From Paenibacillus riograndensis SBR5 (GTDB lineage Bacteria; Bacillota; Bacilli; Paenibacillales; Paenibacillaceae): a stretch of DNA of 64,000 nt. The notes below the pieces were generated by a model. The model was not told where the DNA came from and made no database searches. It saw only the letters and a program-made list of their open reading frames with translations. Shown one piece after another: positions 1-9,300 of the stretch (positions are counted from its first letter, which is position 1; the number at the start of each line of letters is the position of its first letter). Location of the stretch: contig NZ_LN831776.1 of the NCBI RefSeq assembly GCF_000981585.1, positions 1,999,001 to 2,063,000 of the forward strand, given 5' to 3'. A program made the position numbers and the translations under genes.

Positions 1-2058
1 AAGATCGGGGTCGCCGTATTGGCGAACATCAACTCCTCCTATACCCAGGCGATGGGCCAGGGAATTATGGAAATTCTGCACAACCAAAAGCTGCCTGAAA
101 ACGTATCCGATCAATACCGCAGTGTGGATAAAATCTCTACTGTCATTCTCTGCATTGCCGTCCCATTGATCCTGTTAACGGGCTGGTTTTTCATTATGAC
201 CATCAAAGAAATCATCACCAAGGAAAGAAGGCTCCGCCGGAAAACCGCCAAAAACATTTATGGGCTGGCCGTGTTGCTGGTATTTTTGGGGCTGGTCAGT
301 TATTGCTTTTATAACATTCCCTCTGTTTTATTTAGCGGGCTTTCATGGGAGCTTGTTGAAGTATGGGCCCCGTCAAGCTTTATGATCGCGATCCCGGGTT
401 TATTAATCGGGGTCTTTTTCTTTTCCGTCTACTACTTCACCACATCACTGTTCCCCAAAGCGCGGGACCGCACATTGTTTCCTATCATCTTGCTCAGCAC
501 GATAAGCGGCTTCGGAAATGCAATTATCATCTTTATCATCAATGAAGCGCTGAACCATACCAACCGTTTTCAGGTGGGGTTATTCTCATTTTTTGTAATG
601 GGGATCGCTGTCTACGTTTTTGGCCAAAGGCTGGTCAGAACGAAGCTGATTACCCTGACCAATGAAATGGTCTTTCAAAAAAGAACGGATCTGATCGACA
701 AGATTCTGCGTTCTTCTTATCAAAATATTGAAACCATCGAAAACGAACGGATCTATTCGGTATTAAACAATGATACGGAAACGATCAGCGGTGTTACCAA
801 TATTCTCATTTTCGGCGTGACGAGCCTTGTCACTTTGCTTTGCTGCTTCGTCTATTTAGGCACGATTAATCTGCTCGGCTTGCTGATCTCGATTGCGGTT
901 ATTTTGTTCGCAGCCGGCCTGTATTTTTTGGCGGGAAGACATGCCAATCAGGTCTGGGGAGAAACAAGGGATATTCAAAATACCTTTTTCAAGTTCATCA
1001 ATCACATGGTCAGCGGCTTCAAGGAGCTTAGCCTTCATAAAGGCAAAAAAGAAGAGTTCCAGCAAGAGCTTAAGCAAAGCTGTGATACCTACCGGATCAA
1101 ACGGATTCAGGGAGACTTAAGCTTCGCCAATGTATTTGTGATGGGAGAGCTGCTGTTTACCTTGGTCATCGGGGTTGTAGCCTTTATTTTTCCGCTGCTC
1201 TTTAAGGACATTTCCAACAGCTCGCTCAGAGCCTATATCTTTGTCTTTCTGTATATGACAGGTCCGGTCCACGGAGTACTGGATGCCATCCCGAATTTCA
1301 TACGGGTCCGCATCAGCTGGAACAGGCTGAACGAGCTGTCCAGGCAGCTGGATATAGCTGAGGAAAGGCAAGAAGGCCCGCCTGACAATGAATGGTCTGA
1401 AGCTGCCCCGGTCCACTTGGTGGCAAAGGATATAACTTACCATTACCAATCCCAGGAAGGCGAACAGTTTGCGGTGGGGCCGCTGAATCTGAGCGTCCGT
1501 TCCGGACAGGTAACTTTTGTTACAGGCGGGAACGGGAGCGGGAAGTCAACCCTGGGCAAATTAATAACAGGCTTATATAAGCCCGATCAGGGAGAAATTC
1601 TATTGAATGGCCGGCAGGCAGCGCCGGAAGAACTGAGCCAGAGTTTTTCCGCTATATTCAGTGATTTCCACCTGTTTGAGCGGCTGTACGGAATGGAAAC
1701 CGGAGACAAAAGCCAGGAGATTCAGGAGTATTTACAGAAGCTGGATATTGAGCACAAGGTCCAAATTCAGCAGGGGGCCTTCAGCACCGTAAATCTTTCA
1801 ACCGGACAGCGGAAGCGGTTAGCGCTCCTGATCAGCTGCCTGGAGGATCGCCCGATCTATCTTTTTGATGAATGGGCTGCTGATCAGGACCCGGAATTCC
1901 GGGATTATTTCTATCATGTACTCATACCGGAGCTGAAGCAAAAAGGGAAATGCATCATTGCGATTACGCATGACGATAGATATTTTCATATGGCTGACCA
2001 ATTGCTGAAAATGGAAGTGGGTCTGCTCGTGGGTGAGCTGGAGGAACAGCATGCGTAA
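1..2058 (+). CDS. Serine hydrolase-ABC exporter fusion, 3' part (zwittermicin/paenilamicin-type prodrug peptidase-transporter)
   Basis: The frame is open from base 1, so the gene begins outside the window; the TTG at 19 is only an internal codon. Numbering from the first codon, residues 1-35 (KIGVAVLANINSSY...) look like the C-terminal strand of a beta-lactamase/PBP-fold serine hydrolase. Three membrane helices follow (about 45-68, 86-105, 124-149), then a cyclic-peptide-exporter (SyrD/PvdE family) ABC transporter. Its ATPase has Walker A GGNGSGKS (509-516), signature LSTGQ (599-603) and Walker B YLFDE (ending at 624). Hydrolase + three helices + ABC exporter is the architecture known for prodrug-activating peptidases such as ZmaM, related to ClbP and XcnG, which cut an N-acyl-D-Asn leader while exporting the product. 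The hydrolase catalytic motifs are outside the window, so the peptidase role is inference; the exporter role is well supported. Confidence 0.85.
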   Translation, partial: KIGVAVLANINSSYTQAMGQGIMEILHNQKLPENVSDQYRSVDKISTVILCIAVPLILLTGWFFIMTIKEIITKERRLRRKTAKNIYGLAVLLVFLGLVSYCFYNIPSVLFSGLSWELVEVWAPSSFMIAIPGLLIGVFFFSVYYFTTSLFPKARDRTLFPIILLSTISGFGNAIIIFIINEALNHTNRFQVGLFSFFVMGIAVYVFGQRLVRTKLITLTNEMVFQKRTDLIDKILRSSYQNIETIENERIYSVLNNDTETISGVTNILIFGVTSLVTLLCCFVYLGTINLLGLLISIAVILFAAGLYFLAGRHANQVWGETRDIQNTFFKFINHMVSGFKELSLHKGKKEEFQQELKQSCDTYRIKRIQGDLSFANVFVMGELLFTLVIGVVAFIFPLLFKDISNSSLRAYIFVFLYMTGPVHGVLDAIPNFIRVRISWNRLNELSRQLDIAEERQEGPPDNEWSEAAPVHLVAKDITYHYQSQEGEQFAVGPLNLSVRSGQVTFVTGGNGSGKSTLGKLITGLYKPDQGEILLNGRQAAPEELSQSFSAIFSDFHLFERLYGMETGDKSQEIQEYLQKLDIEHKVQIQQGAFSTVNLSTGQRKRLALLISCLEDRPIYLFDEWAADQDPEFRDYFYHVLIPELKQKGKCIIAITHDDRYFHMADQLLKMEVGLLVGELEEQHA

Positions 2059-2173
2059 CAGGTCATACATGGAGTCCTACCATCCGCAAATGAAGGGAGG
2101 CAGAAGGAGTTTGGCGGATCGCATCCGTCATGTACACTAGCTCTCTACTATTATGAAAAGGTGGCAGTCGCAT
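2059..2173 (+). promoter_or_regulatory. Intergenic gap with a weak sigma-A-like promoter candidate
   Basis: This 115-base gap is the longest in the window. TTGGCG (2111-2116) and TACACT (2133-2138), 16 bases apart, each match 4 of 6 consensus bases and could start a transcript for the extender cassette. There is no clear terminator hairpin after the exporter gene, so read-through is equally plausible. Confidence 0.2.
2156..2164 (+). promoter_or_regulatory. Ribosome binding site deciding the start at 2174
   Basis: AAAAGGTGG lies 9 bases before the ATG at 2174. The upstream in-frame ATG at 2153 has no purine-rich site before it and would place this sequence inside the coding region. 2174 is therefore preferred. 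Confidence 0.55.
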
Positions 2174-3055
2174 ATGCATACATTTGAAACGATTGGGATT
2201 ATTGGTGCAGGGGTAATGGGTTCCGATTTGGCCTTGGATCTGGCAAGCCAGGGGTACCGGGTCATCCTGAAAGATATCCATGAAGAGGCACTGGAAAAGG
2301 CCAAGGTCAAAATCAGGGAAGACTTCAAGCTGGTAAAGCTGATGAAAAAAGAGCTGCCGGTAAAAAAAATTGAACAAGTGCTTTCCAACATCATGTTCAC
2401 GACTACATATCAAAGCTTCCATGCGGTTCCCTTTGTGATTGAAAATATCACGGAAAACTGGGAAGCCAAACAAAAGGTATATCTGGAACTCCAAGAGCAT
2501 TGTCAGGAAGATACCATTTATGGTGTGAACACAAGCTGTATTTCCATTACGAAGGTAGGCGCAATCCTCCCCAGACCGGAGCATGCAATCGGCATGCATT
2601 TTATGAATCCGGTCCCGCTCAAGCAGATGGTGGAGATCATTAAAGGCTACTATACATCAGAGGATACGATCCGGAAGATCAAGGACTTTTTGAAAGCGAT
2701 TGACAAGAAGCCTGTTCTGGTCAACGACTCACCGGGTTTTGTGACCAACCGCGTCCTGATGCCGATGATTAACGAATGTATTTGGGCCGTTCATGACGGG
2801 GTTGCCGCACCGCAGGATGTGGATAAGATTTTCCGCTTAGGCTTCAGCCATAAAATGGGCCCGCTCGCAACTGCCGATTTGATCGGGCTGGATACAATTT
2901 TGAATTCTATCCTGGTTTTGTACGAGAGCTATAACGATCCGAAATACCGCCCGTGTCCGTTGCTGGTCAAAATGGTAGACGCAGGGCTGCTGGGGAAAAA
3001 GAGCGGCAAAGGATTTTTTGATTACACGTCTGTTCTGGCCCATAGCCATGCGTAA
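2174..3055 (+). CDS. 3-hydroxyacyl-CoA dehydrogenase-family enzyme of methoxymalonyl/hydroxymalonyl-ACP synthesis (FkbK/ZmaG type)
   Basis: The 293-residue protein has the length of 3-hydroxybutyryl-CoA dehydrogenases. An N-terminal NAD-binding Rossmann motif, GIIGAGVMGSD, sits around residues 8-18. The family motif GMHFMNPVP contains the expected catalytic His (H142), and the C-terminal domain carries the NDSPGFVTNR motif. In FK520 and zwittermicin clusters this family oxidises the C3 hydroxyl of glyceryl-ACP. The neighbours (FkbH-like protein, discrete ACP, methyltransferase, acyl-CoA dehydrogenase) place it in that pathway rather than in fatty-acid or butyrate metabolism. The start at 2174 is chosen over 2153 because of the ribosome binding site. 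First gene of the five-gene cassette. Confidence 0.9.
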   Translation: MHTFETIGIIGAGVMGSDLALDLASQGYRVILKDIHEEALEKAKVKIREDFKLVKLMKKELPVKKIEQVLSNIMFTTTYQSFHAVPFVIENITENWEAKQKVYLELQEHCQEDTIYGVNTSCISITKVGAILPRPEHAIGMHFMNPVPLKQMVEIIKGYYTSEDTIRKIKDFLKAIDKKPVLVNDSPGFVTNRVLMPMINECIWAVHDGVAAPQDVDKIFRLGFSHKMGPLATADLIGLDTILNSILVLYESYNDPKYRPCPLLVKMVDAGLLGKKSGKGFFDYTSVLAHSHA

Positions 3056-3092
3056 GCTGATATACAAAATCCAATGTGAAGGAACCTAAACG

Positions 3093-4127
3093 ATGGAGAT
3101 TAAAAACGGAATTAAATGCGTCGTGTGGGATTTGGACAATACCCTCTGGGATGGCGTTCTGTCCGAGGGGGATGAGGTCACGTTAAAACCGCAGATCAAG
3201 GAGATTCTGGAGGAACTGGATCACCGGGGAATTCTGCTGTCCGTTGCCAGCAAAAACAATCTCGACGATGCGATGAACAAACTGAAGGAGTTTGAAATCG
3301 ACCACTATTTTCTGTATCCCCAAATCCATTGGGAGCCGAAATCAAAGTCACTGGATGCTATCCGCCAGTCGATCAACATCGGGATGGATACGCTATTGTT
3401 TATCGATGACCGGCCGTTTGAGCTGGATGAGGTGAAAAGTGTTCATGCAGCCATCAATTGCGTTCATGCCGATCACTACCAGGAGCTGCTTGACCATCCT
3501 TCGCTGATCCCCGCCTTTATTACAGAGGATTCAGTCAAAAGAAGGCTCATGTACCTGGAGGATATGAAACGTAAACAGGAAGAAGAAGCGTTCTCGGGAA
3601 CCAGCGAGGAGTTCCTGAAATCGCTGGGCATGAAATTCATCATCAGTGAGGCTGAGGAGGAGGATTTGAAGCGTGCGGAAGAATTAACTGTGCGCACCAA
3701 TCAGTTGAATTCGACGGGCCGGATCTACAGCTACGACGAGCTGAATCACTTCCGGGTATCCCCCGGCCATAAGCTGTTTGTCTGTGAGCTAACCGATAAA
3801 TACGGGTCTTACGGCAAAATTGGCATCGCCTTGGCCGAGCTGACGGATACCCATTGGCATATCAAGCTGCTGATTATGTCCTGCCGGGTGATTTCGCACG
3901 GGGTTGGCACGGTTCTGCTGACACATATCATGCAGCAAGCCAAACAAGCTAATAAAAGGCTGCTGGCTGATTTTAAGAATACGGAACGCAATAAAATGAT
4001 GTACGTCTCCTACAGGTTCTCCAATTTCAAAGAGATAGCCAAAGCGGAGGACGGCTTTGTGATTCTGGAAAATGATTTAACAACGATTCAGAAATTTCCT
4101 CCGTATATCGAGCTGCTTGTCCAGTAA
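3093..4127 (+). CDS. FkbH-like HAD-superfamily glyceryl transferase/phosphatase
   Basis: The 344-residue protein has an N-terminal HAD domain with the nucleophile motif VVWDLDNTLWDG (D13, D15) and a later acidic motif LFIDDRPFE. The C-terminal half, about 185-344, is GNAT-like, as is usual in FkbH proteins. The family takes 1,3-bisphosphoglycerate, removes phosphate and loads the glyceryl unit onto a discrete ACP, the first step to hydroxy- and methoxymalonyl-ACP. The ACP gene follows after 39 bases. GAAGGAA (3078-3084) stands 8 bases before the ATG. Confidence 0.93.
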   Translation: MEIKNGIKCVVWDLDNTLWDGVLSEGDEVTLKPQIKEILEELDHRGILLSVASKNNLDDAMNKLKEFEIDHYFLYPQIHWEPKSKSLDAIRQSINIGMDTLLFIDDRPFELDEVKSVHAAINCVHADHYQELLDHPSLIPAFITEDSVKRRLMYLEDMKRKQEEEAFSGTSEEFLKSLGMKFIISEAEEEDLKRAEELTVRTNQLNSTGRIYSYDELNHFRVSPGHKLFVCELTDKYGSYGKIGIALAELTDTHWHIKLLIMSCRVISHGVGTVLLTHIMQQAKQANKRLLADFKNTERNKMMYVSYRFSNFKEIAKAEDGFVILENDLTTIQKFPPYIELLVQ

Positions 4128-4166
4128 GGTTATCCGGGAAAAAATAAAACTAAAGGAGTTTTTACA

Positions 4167-4418
4167 ATGAGCATGCACGAGCAAATCCGCAATTTTATTC
4201 AGGATAATCTGGTAGTGTTTGATGATGAGGTTGAATTCAGCAACGAAGACAATATTTTCGAGCTTGGCTTCGTGAATTCACTGTTTGCCATGAAATTGGT
4301 AACGTATATTGAGAGTGAATTCAATACGACCATTGAGAGTGATGAAATGGATATCAACAATTTCAATACGATAGATAACATCGTAAGCTTTATCAATTCG
4401 AAAACGGTCTATCAATAA
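4167..4418 (+). CDS. Discrete acyl carrier protein for the methoxymalonyl extender (FkbJ type)
   Basis: This small acidic protein of 83 residues has the carrier motif FELGFVNSLFAM. S38 is the expected phosphopantetheine attachment site; the LGFVNS form is typical of glyceryl/methoxymalonyl ACPs and differs from the LGGDS form of the synthase carriers. It should carry the glyceryl, hydroxymalonyl and finally methoxymalonyl unit and deliver it to an AT domain. A strong AAAGGAG (4152-4158) lies 8 bases before the ATG, the best ribosome binding site of the cassette, consistent with a need for plenty of carrier. Confidence 0.93.
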   Translation: MSMHEQIRNFIQDNLVVFDDEVEFSNEDNIFELGFVNSLFAMKLVTYIESEFNTTIESDEMDINNFNTIDNIVSFINSKTVYQ

Positions 4419-4427
4419 GGGCACTGT

Positions 4428-5120
4428 ATGATTTATACGACAAAAAACACTGGGGCCGTTTTTAATTGGGATGAATATTTCATGAAGCTGAAGAACGGGG
4501 AAGCTCCGGCGTTTGACACGGATGCGTATTTTCACAATGTCAGGGATTTGCTGAGTGAGAACGCTCATCTGCTGGCACTGGTCTTGGGGGACGTATTGCG
4601 CAAGCTGTTAAAGGGCATTCAGGTACAGCCGCAGCCAAGAATACTGGAGCTGGGGGCGGGTACGGGATTTCTGACCCGTCTTTTACTGACCATGTACGGG
4701 GGAAGCGGAGTTTTGGTGGATAATTGCCGGACCTCATTTGACGCCTATAGCCGGATAAAAGAAAAGAATGAGGACCGCATTACGTACCGGTTGGAAGATA
4801 TATTTGCCTTAAAGGTGCCGGAACCGTTTGATATAGTTTGCAGCTTTGGGCTAATCGAACATTTTCAAGAGAAGCAGGAGATTCTGTCCATCCACAAGGA
4901 GCATTGCCGCCCGGACGGTCATATGATTCTGATCGTGCCGATGGACAGCTTTTTGACACGGGCCTATTACGAGGTTCATCCCGAAATCAACCTGGGGTAT
5001 AGAGAGCTGTTAACCAAGAAGACTGCATTGGAACAGATTCAGACAAGCGGGCTGCAGCCGGTCCGGGCTGAAGTCAGCCAGGGTTATGTCTATGATTTTT
5101 TGACGGTTTTGTGTAAGTGA
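4428..5120 (+). CDS. SAM-dependent methyltransferase, probable 2-hydroxymalonyl-ACP O-methyltransferase (FkbG role)
   Basis: The 230-residue class I methyltransferase has SAM motif I as ILELGAGTG, with the acidic-to-glycine stretch at about residues 74-80, and a motif IV-like FDIVCSFGLIEHF. It sits between the ACP and acyl-CoA dehydrogenase genes of the cassette, starting 9 bases after the ACP stop with AAGGG (4417-4421) as ribosome binding site. That position implies O-methylation of the hydroxymalonyl unit, giving methoxymalonyl-ACP. It looks like a generic class I fold rather than a close copy of Streptomyces FkbG, so the substrate is inferred from context only. Methylation of another hydroxyl in the product is the alternative. 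Confidence 0.8.
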   Translation: MIYTTKNTGAVFNWDEYFMKLKNGEAPAFDTDAYFHNVRDLLSENAHLLALVLGDVLRKLLKGIQVQPQPRILELGAGTGFLTRLLLTMYGGSGVLVDNCRTSFDAYSRIKEKNEDRITYRLEDIFALKVPEPFDIVCSFGLIEHFQEKQEILSIHKEHCRPDGHMILIVPMDSFLTRAYYEVHPEINLGYRELLTKKTALEQIQTSGLQPVRAEVSQGYVYDFLTVLCK

Positions 5121-5173
5121 CAGATGTTAGGTCTTTTTCAGAACATACAATCTAATGATGGGATGAATGAAAA

Positions 5174-6340
5174 ATGGCGATGACAAGGAATAACTCACAA
5201 AGCATTCTGGAAGAAGTAAAACAGTTTGTCGAGGAAGACATCCGGCCCTTCGCGGCTGATTTCGAAGAACAGCAGGCTCTCCCCCGCGAGTTAATCCGGA
5301 AGATGGGGCGGAAAGGGTATCTGGGAGCGAGCTTCCCTGAAGAGTTCGGGGGGCTGGAGCTGGACCCGCTTGAATATGGCAGTCTGGTTGAAGAGATCGG
5401 CAAAGGAGCCTTGTCCGCCGCGATGCTGCTTACGGTAAGCACGGGTCTGGTTGGCGAAACGCTCATCCGTTGGGGCACCAAATACCAACAACAGAAGTAT
5501 GTTCTGCCCATTGCCAGGGGGGAGAAGATCGGTGCGTTTGCGTTGACCGAGCCGGGCGTGGGAAGCGGAGCGAAGGATGTTGAGAGCGCTTACGAAAAAG
5601 TTGGAGACAACTACCGGATCACCGGCCGGAAAAAATGGATATCCTTCGGCGAAATCGCTGATTTTTTTATCGTCATTGCTGCCGAACCATCAAGCAAGGC
5701 CGTCAGTGCTTTTCTCGTCGACCGCAATCTGGAAGGCGTGAAGATAAAAAAAATGCAGGGGCTGCTGTCTTGCGCCGCCTCACAGCTTGCTGACATCGAG
5801 CTTACCGGTGTTGAAGTCGGGCCGGAAATGATGGTTGGCAAGGAAGGGATGGGTTTTGCCGGAATCGCCAATTTTGCCTTGGACTACGGACGCTTCAACG
5901 TGGCATGGATGGGTGTAGGGTTGGCGCAGGAGGCTTTGGAAGTGATGGTTACTTACGCCAGAAAAAGAAGCCAGTCCGGGCAAAAAATCTTTCACCATCA
6001 GCTCATCAAGGGAATTATCGGAGATAATGTCACGAATATTATGGCTGCACGTTCGTTGTGTAAGGAGGCCGCAAGGATGAGAATCGAAAATCACCCGGAT
6101 GCTGCAATCCACACGACAGCGGCCAAATATTACTCGTCTACCGTTGCCAACAAGGCTGCCGCCGATGCCATTCAGGTTCTCGGAGCCAACGGATGCAGCA
6201 GGCGGTTTCCGGTGGAACGCCTGTTCAGAGAGGCCAAAGTCCTTGAAATCATTGAAGGGACTTCACAGCTTCAGCAGCAGATAATCGCCTTGTATGGCGC
6301 AAATAAATATTATCAGCCAAAAAGGATTAAAGAAATATGA
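5174..6340 (+). CDS. Acyl-CoA dehydrogenase-family flavoenzyme (FkbI/ZmaE type)
   Basis: The 388-residue protein is full length for the family. The flavin/substrate motif FALTEPGVGSG is in the middle domain, and the C-terminal signature IIEGTSQLQ contains the expected catalytic base E361. In hydroxy- and methoxymalonyl-ACP pathways this family acts with the 3-hydroxyacyl dehydrogenase to take the glyceryl-ACP C3 to the acid level. It is last of the cassette; its TGA overlaps the ATG of the first synthase gene (ATGA), indicating one transcript and translational coupling. The ribosome binding site before 5174 is weak; an ATG two codons on (5180) is an alternative start. Confidence 0.92.
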   Translation: MAMTRNNSQSILEEVKQFVEEDIRPFAADFEEQQALPRELIRKMGRKGYLGASFPEEFGGLELDPLEYGSLVEEIGKGALSAAMLLTVSTGLVGETLIRWGTKYQQQKYVLPIARGEKIGAFALTEPGVGSGAKDVESAYEKVGDNYRITGRKKWISFGEIADFFIVIAAEPSSKAVSAFLVDRNLEGVKIKKMQGLLSCAASQLADIELTGVEVGPEMMVGKEGMGFAGIANFALDYGRFNVAWMGVGLAQEALEVMVTYARKRSQSGQKIFHHQLIKGIIGDNVTNIMAARSLCKEAARMRIENHPDAAIHTTAAKYYSSTVANKAAADAIQVLGANGCSRRFPVERLFREAKVLEIIEGTSQLQQQIIALYGANKYYQPKRIKEI

Positions 6341-9300
6341 AAAAACTGGATGCAAATCAAGTGAGTGATATCATCTCTCTTAGTTCGATGCAGGAAGGGA
6401 TGCTCTTTCATTATTTGAAGGAGCCCGGCAGCTCCCTTTATTTCGAACAGGTGAGTTTGCACATTGCATCCCGGGTTGATCTCTCCGCTTTTGAGGCGGC
6501 ATGGCAGCACGTTGTCTCCAGCAATGAGATGCTACGGGCGGTTTTTCGCTGGGAAGGCGTCAAAGAGCCGGTGCAGATTATTCTCAAAGAGCGGTCCCAA
6601 TTTCTGCAGATCATCGATGTTTCGTCTCAGGGCATCGGTGAACGCAGTGAGTTCATTACGAAAGTTATGGAGGATGACAGGAACAGTCCGTTTGATTTAA
6701 CAGAGGGAGCTTTTCGCGTCTGCCTGTATCAATTCGCTGAAGCCGACTATCACATGATTATGAGCCATCATCATATTTTGTTTGACGGGTGGAGCACGGG
6801 GATTATCCTGAATGAATTCATGGAGAGCTATCAGCTCTTCTTGAATCAGCAGCAGCCATCCGCAGCACTCAAGAAAAGATATAAAGAATTTATCGGGCTG
6901 ACCAGAAACAAGGACAAAGCGGAGCAGGAAAGGTTCTGGGCCGGGTATCTGCAGGAGGTTCATCCCGTGTGGCTGCAGGATATTCTTCCGGCCAGTCCAT
7001 CTGGGCAGCAAGCGGAGGGGAAAAAGCAGCTTCGTCTGGAGCTGCCCCTTTTTCTCTATGAAGAGATCAAACAGGAGGGGAAATACTCGGTAAGCTGTTA
7101 TCTTTACACAGCCTGGGCACTCCTTCAAGCATTTTATACCGACAGCAGGGACATTGTGTTTGGCACAACCATCTCAGGCCGGGAAGAGGCGCTGCACGGG
7201 TGGGAAGAAACGGTCGGCTTGTTTATTAACACGCTGCCGCTAAGGCTTAGGATAGACCCGGAAGAAACCTTCAAGGGCCTTCTGGAGAAAGTGTTTGTCT
7301 CTTTGAATGCAAGAAAAGAGTATGGCTCCACACCGCTCAGGGATATCAAACGATACAGCGGAATGCCTTTTGAAAAAGAATTATTTGATACGATTCTGGT
7401 GATTGAGAATTATCCTTTGCAAAATAACTTGAATAGTCGGAATATGCTTATCGATTCCTTCTCATATAGAGAGGAAACCAATTATCCTCTGTCCATCTTT
7501 ATTACTTTATGGAACTCCATTGAAATCGTTGTGGATTATAGCAGCCAGATGTATAGCGAGGCGTTTATTCATGAGGCAGCAGCCCGCTATCAGCTGATCC
7601 TGTCTTCTCTCGTTCAACATCCCGAGGCACCGGTTGCTTCTGCCGATTTTTTGTTTCCGGAGGAACAAAGGAAGCTGCTGCTGGAATTTGCGAATACGGA
7701 AGTTATGGTTCCGGCCGATAAAACCATTCATCAGCTATTTGAAGAGCAGGCGGACAGGGAACCAGACCGGATTGCGCTTCATTACGCAGGGCAGATCTAC
7801 AGCTACCGGCAGCTCAATGAACAAGCTAACCAGTTGGCGAATTTTTTAACCGGTAAGGGGATTCAGCCTAACCAGCTGGTTGGCATCTGTATGGATAGAC
7901 GGCCTGAGCTGCTGATTGCGATGCTTGGAATTTTGAAATCCGGAGGCGCTTACGTACCGATTGATCCCATTCTGCCGGAGGAACGGATTGCCGCCATGGT
8001 ACAGGACGGGCAGATCGAAGTAATCATCACCGTCCAGAAGTACACGGATGCCTTAATGGGCATGAACGGGAAGCAGCCGGTCCGGCAGACGCTCTTATGT
8101 ATGGATCAAGACGCGCTGCAGGGACATTACGGTTTACAGGATATTCTCCGATTCCCTCACGAAGCCGGCATACATCCGTCAACCCCGGAGAATCTTGCTT
8201 ATGTAATCTATACGTCGGGATCGACGGGAGCGCCCAAGGGCGTTATGGTCAGCCATGGCAACGTAGTGAATTTTATCTTTGGCATGGACAAGCGGATCGG
8301 ATTCCGGCCTGATGATAAGGTATTGGCGCTCACCACCTATTCCTTTGATATATTCGTCCTGGAATCCTTGCTGCCGCTTTGTTTGGGCCTGAACCTTGTG
8401 CTCGCCCCCGATTGGGTACAGAAGGACCCCGATGCCATATTGCGGTTGATCGAACAGGAGTCCATCGATATTCTCCAAGCGACACCATCACGTATGAGGA
8501 TGCTTGTAGACTCTTCATTAGCCGGTTGCCTTCAGCAGCCGGGAAAAATTCTGATCGGCGGAGAGGGGTTTCCCGAAGACCTCTACCAATCCTTGCGCAA
8601 GATCACAGACCAGCAGATCTACAATGTGTACGGGCCGACGGAAACGACCGTATGGTCTACCGTACAGGAGCTTGAGGATACGCTGTCTATCGGGAAACCC
8701 ATTGCCAATACAGGAATCTATATTTTATCCAAAGACAAGCATCTGCGGCCCTTGGGTTATCCGGGGGAACTATGCATCTCCGGGAAAGGTGTGGCCCAAG
8801 GATATCTTAACCAGCCCGGTTTAACCAGCGATAAGTTCATTACGAATCCGTATCATCCGGGGGAGAGGCTGTATTGTACCGGTGATTATGCGTATTGGCT
8901 GCCGGACGGAAGACTTCAGTTCGTAGGAAGAAACGATGGCCAGGTCAAAATCAGGGGGCACCGCATCGAAATCGAAGGAATTGAAGGCACAATCAAAAGC
9001 TATCCTGCTGTAAAAGATGCAGTGGTCATCGAAGTGGAAGAGGCTGGCGACGCGGCACTGGCCGCTTATCTGGTGACGGGCAGCGGATTTGTCCGGGAGG
9101 ATTTCCAGGCCTTTCTCAAGAGCAAACTCCCATATTACGCAGTGCCGGCCAACTTGTATCCTATCGGCGAGATTCCCTATACAAGTAATCTGAAGGTGGA
9201 CCGGAAAGCACTTGCCCAGATGAAAACCGCCCGCATGGTTCCGTCCGGAAAGCTGGTGGAGCCGCGCAGCAAGCTGGAAAATGAGGTTGCAGAGATTTGG

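Noticed and set aside
2051..2140. A 29-codon + strand frame overlapping the exporter stop
   Set aside because: No recognisable motif, no ribosome binding site beyond the exporter coding sequence, and it runs into the promoter candidate; chance frame is more likely.
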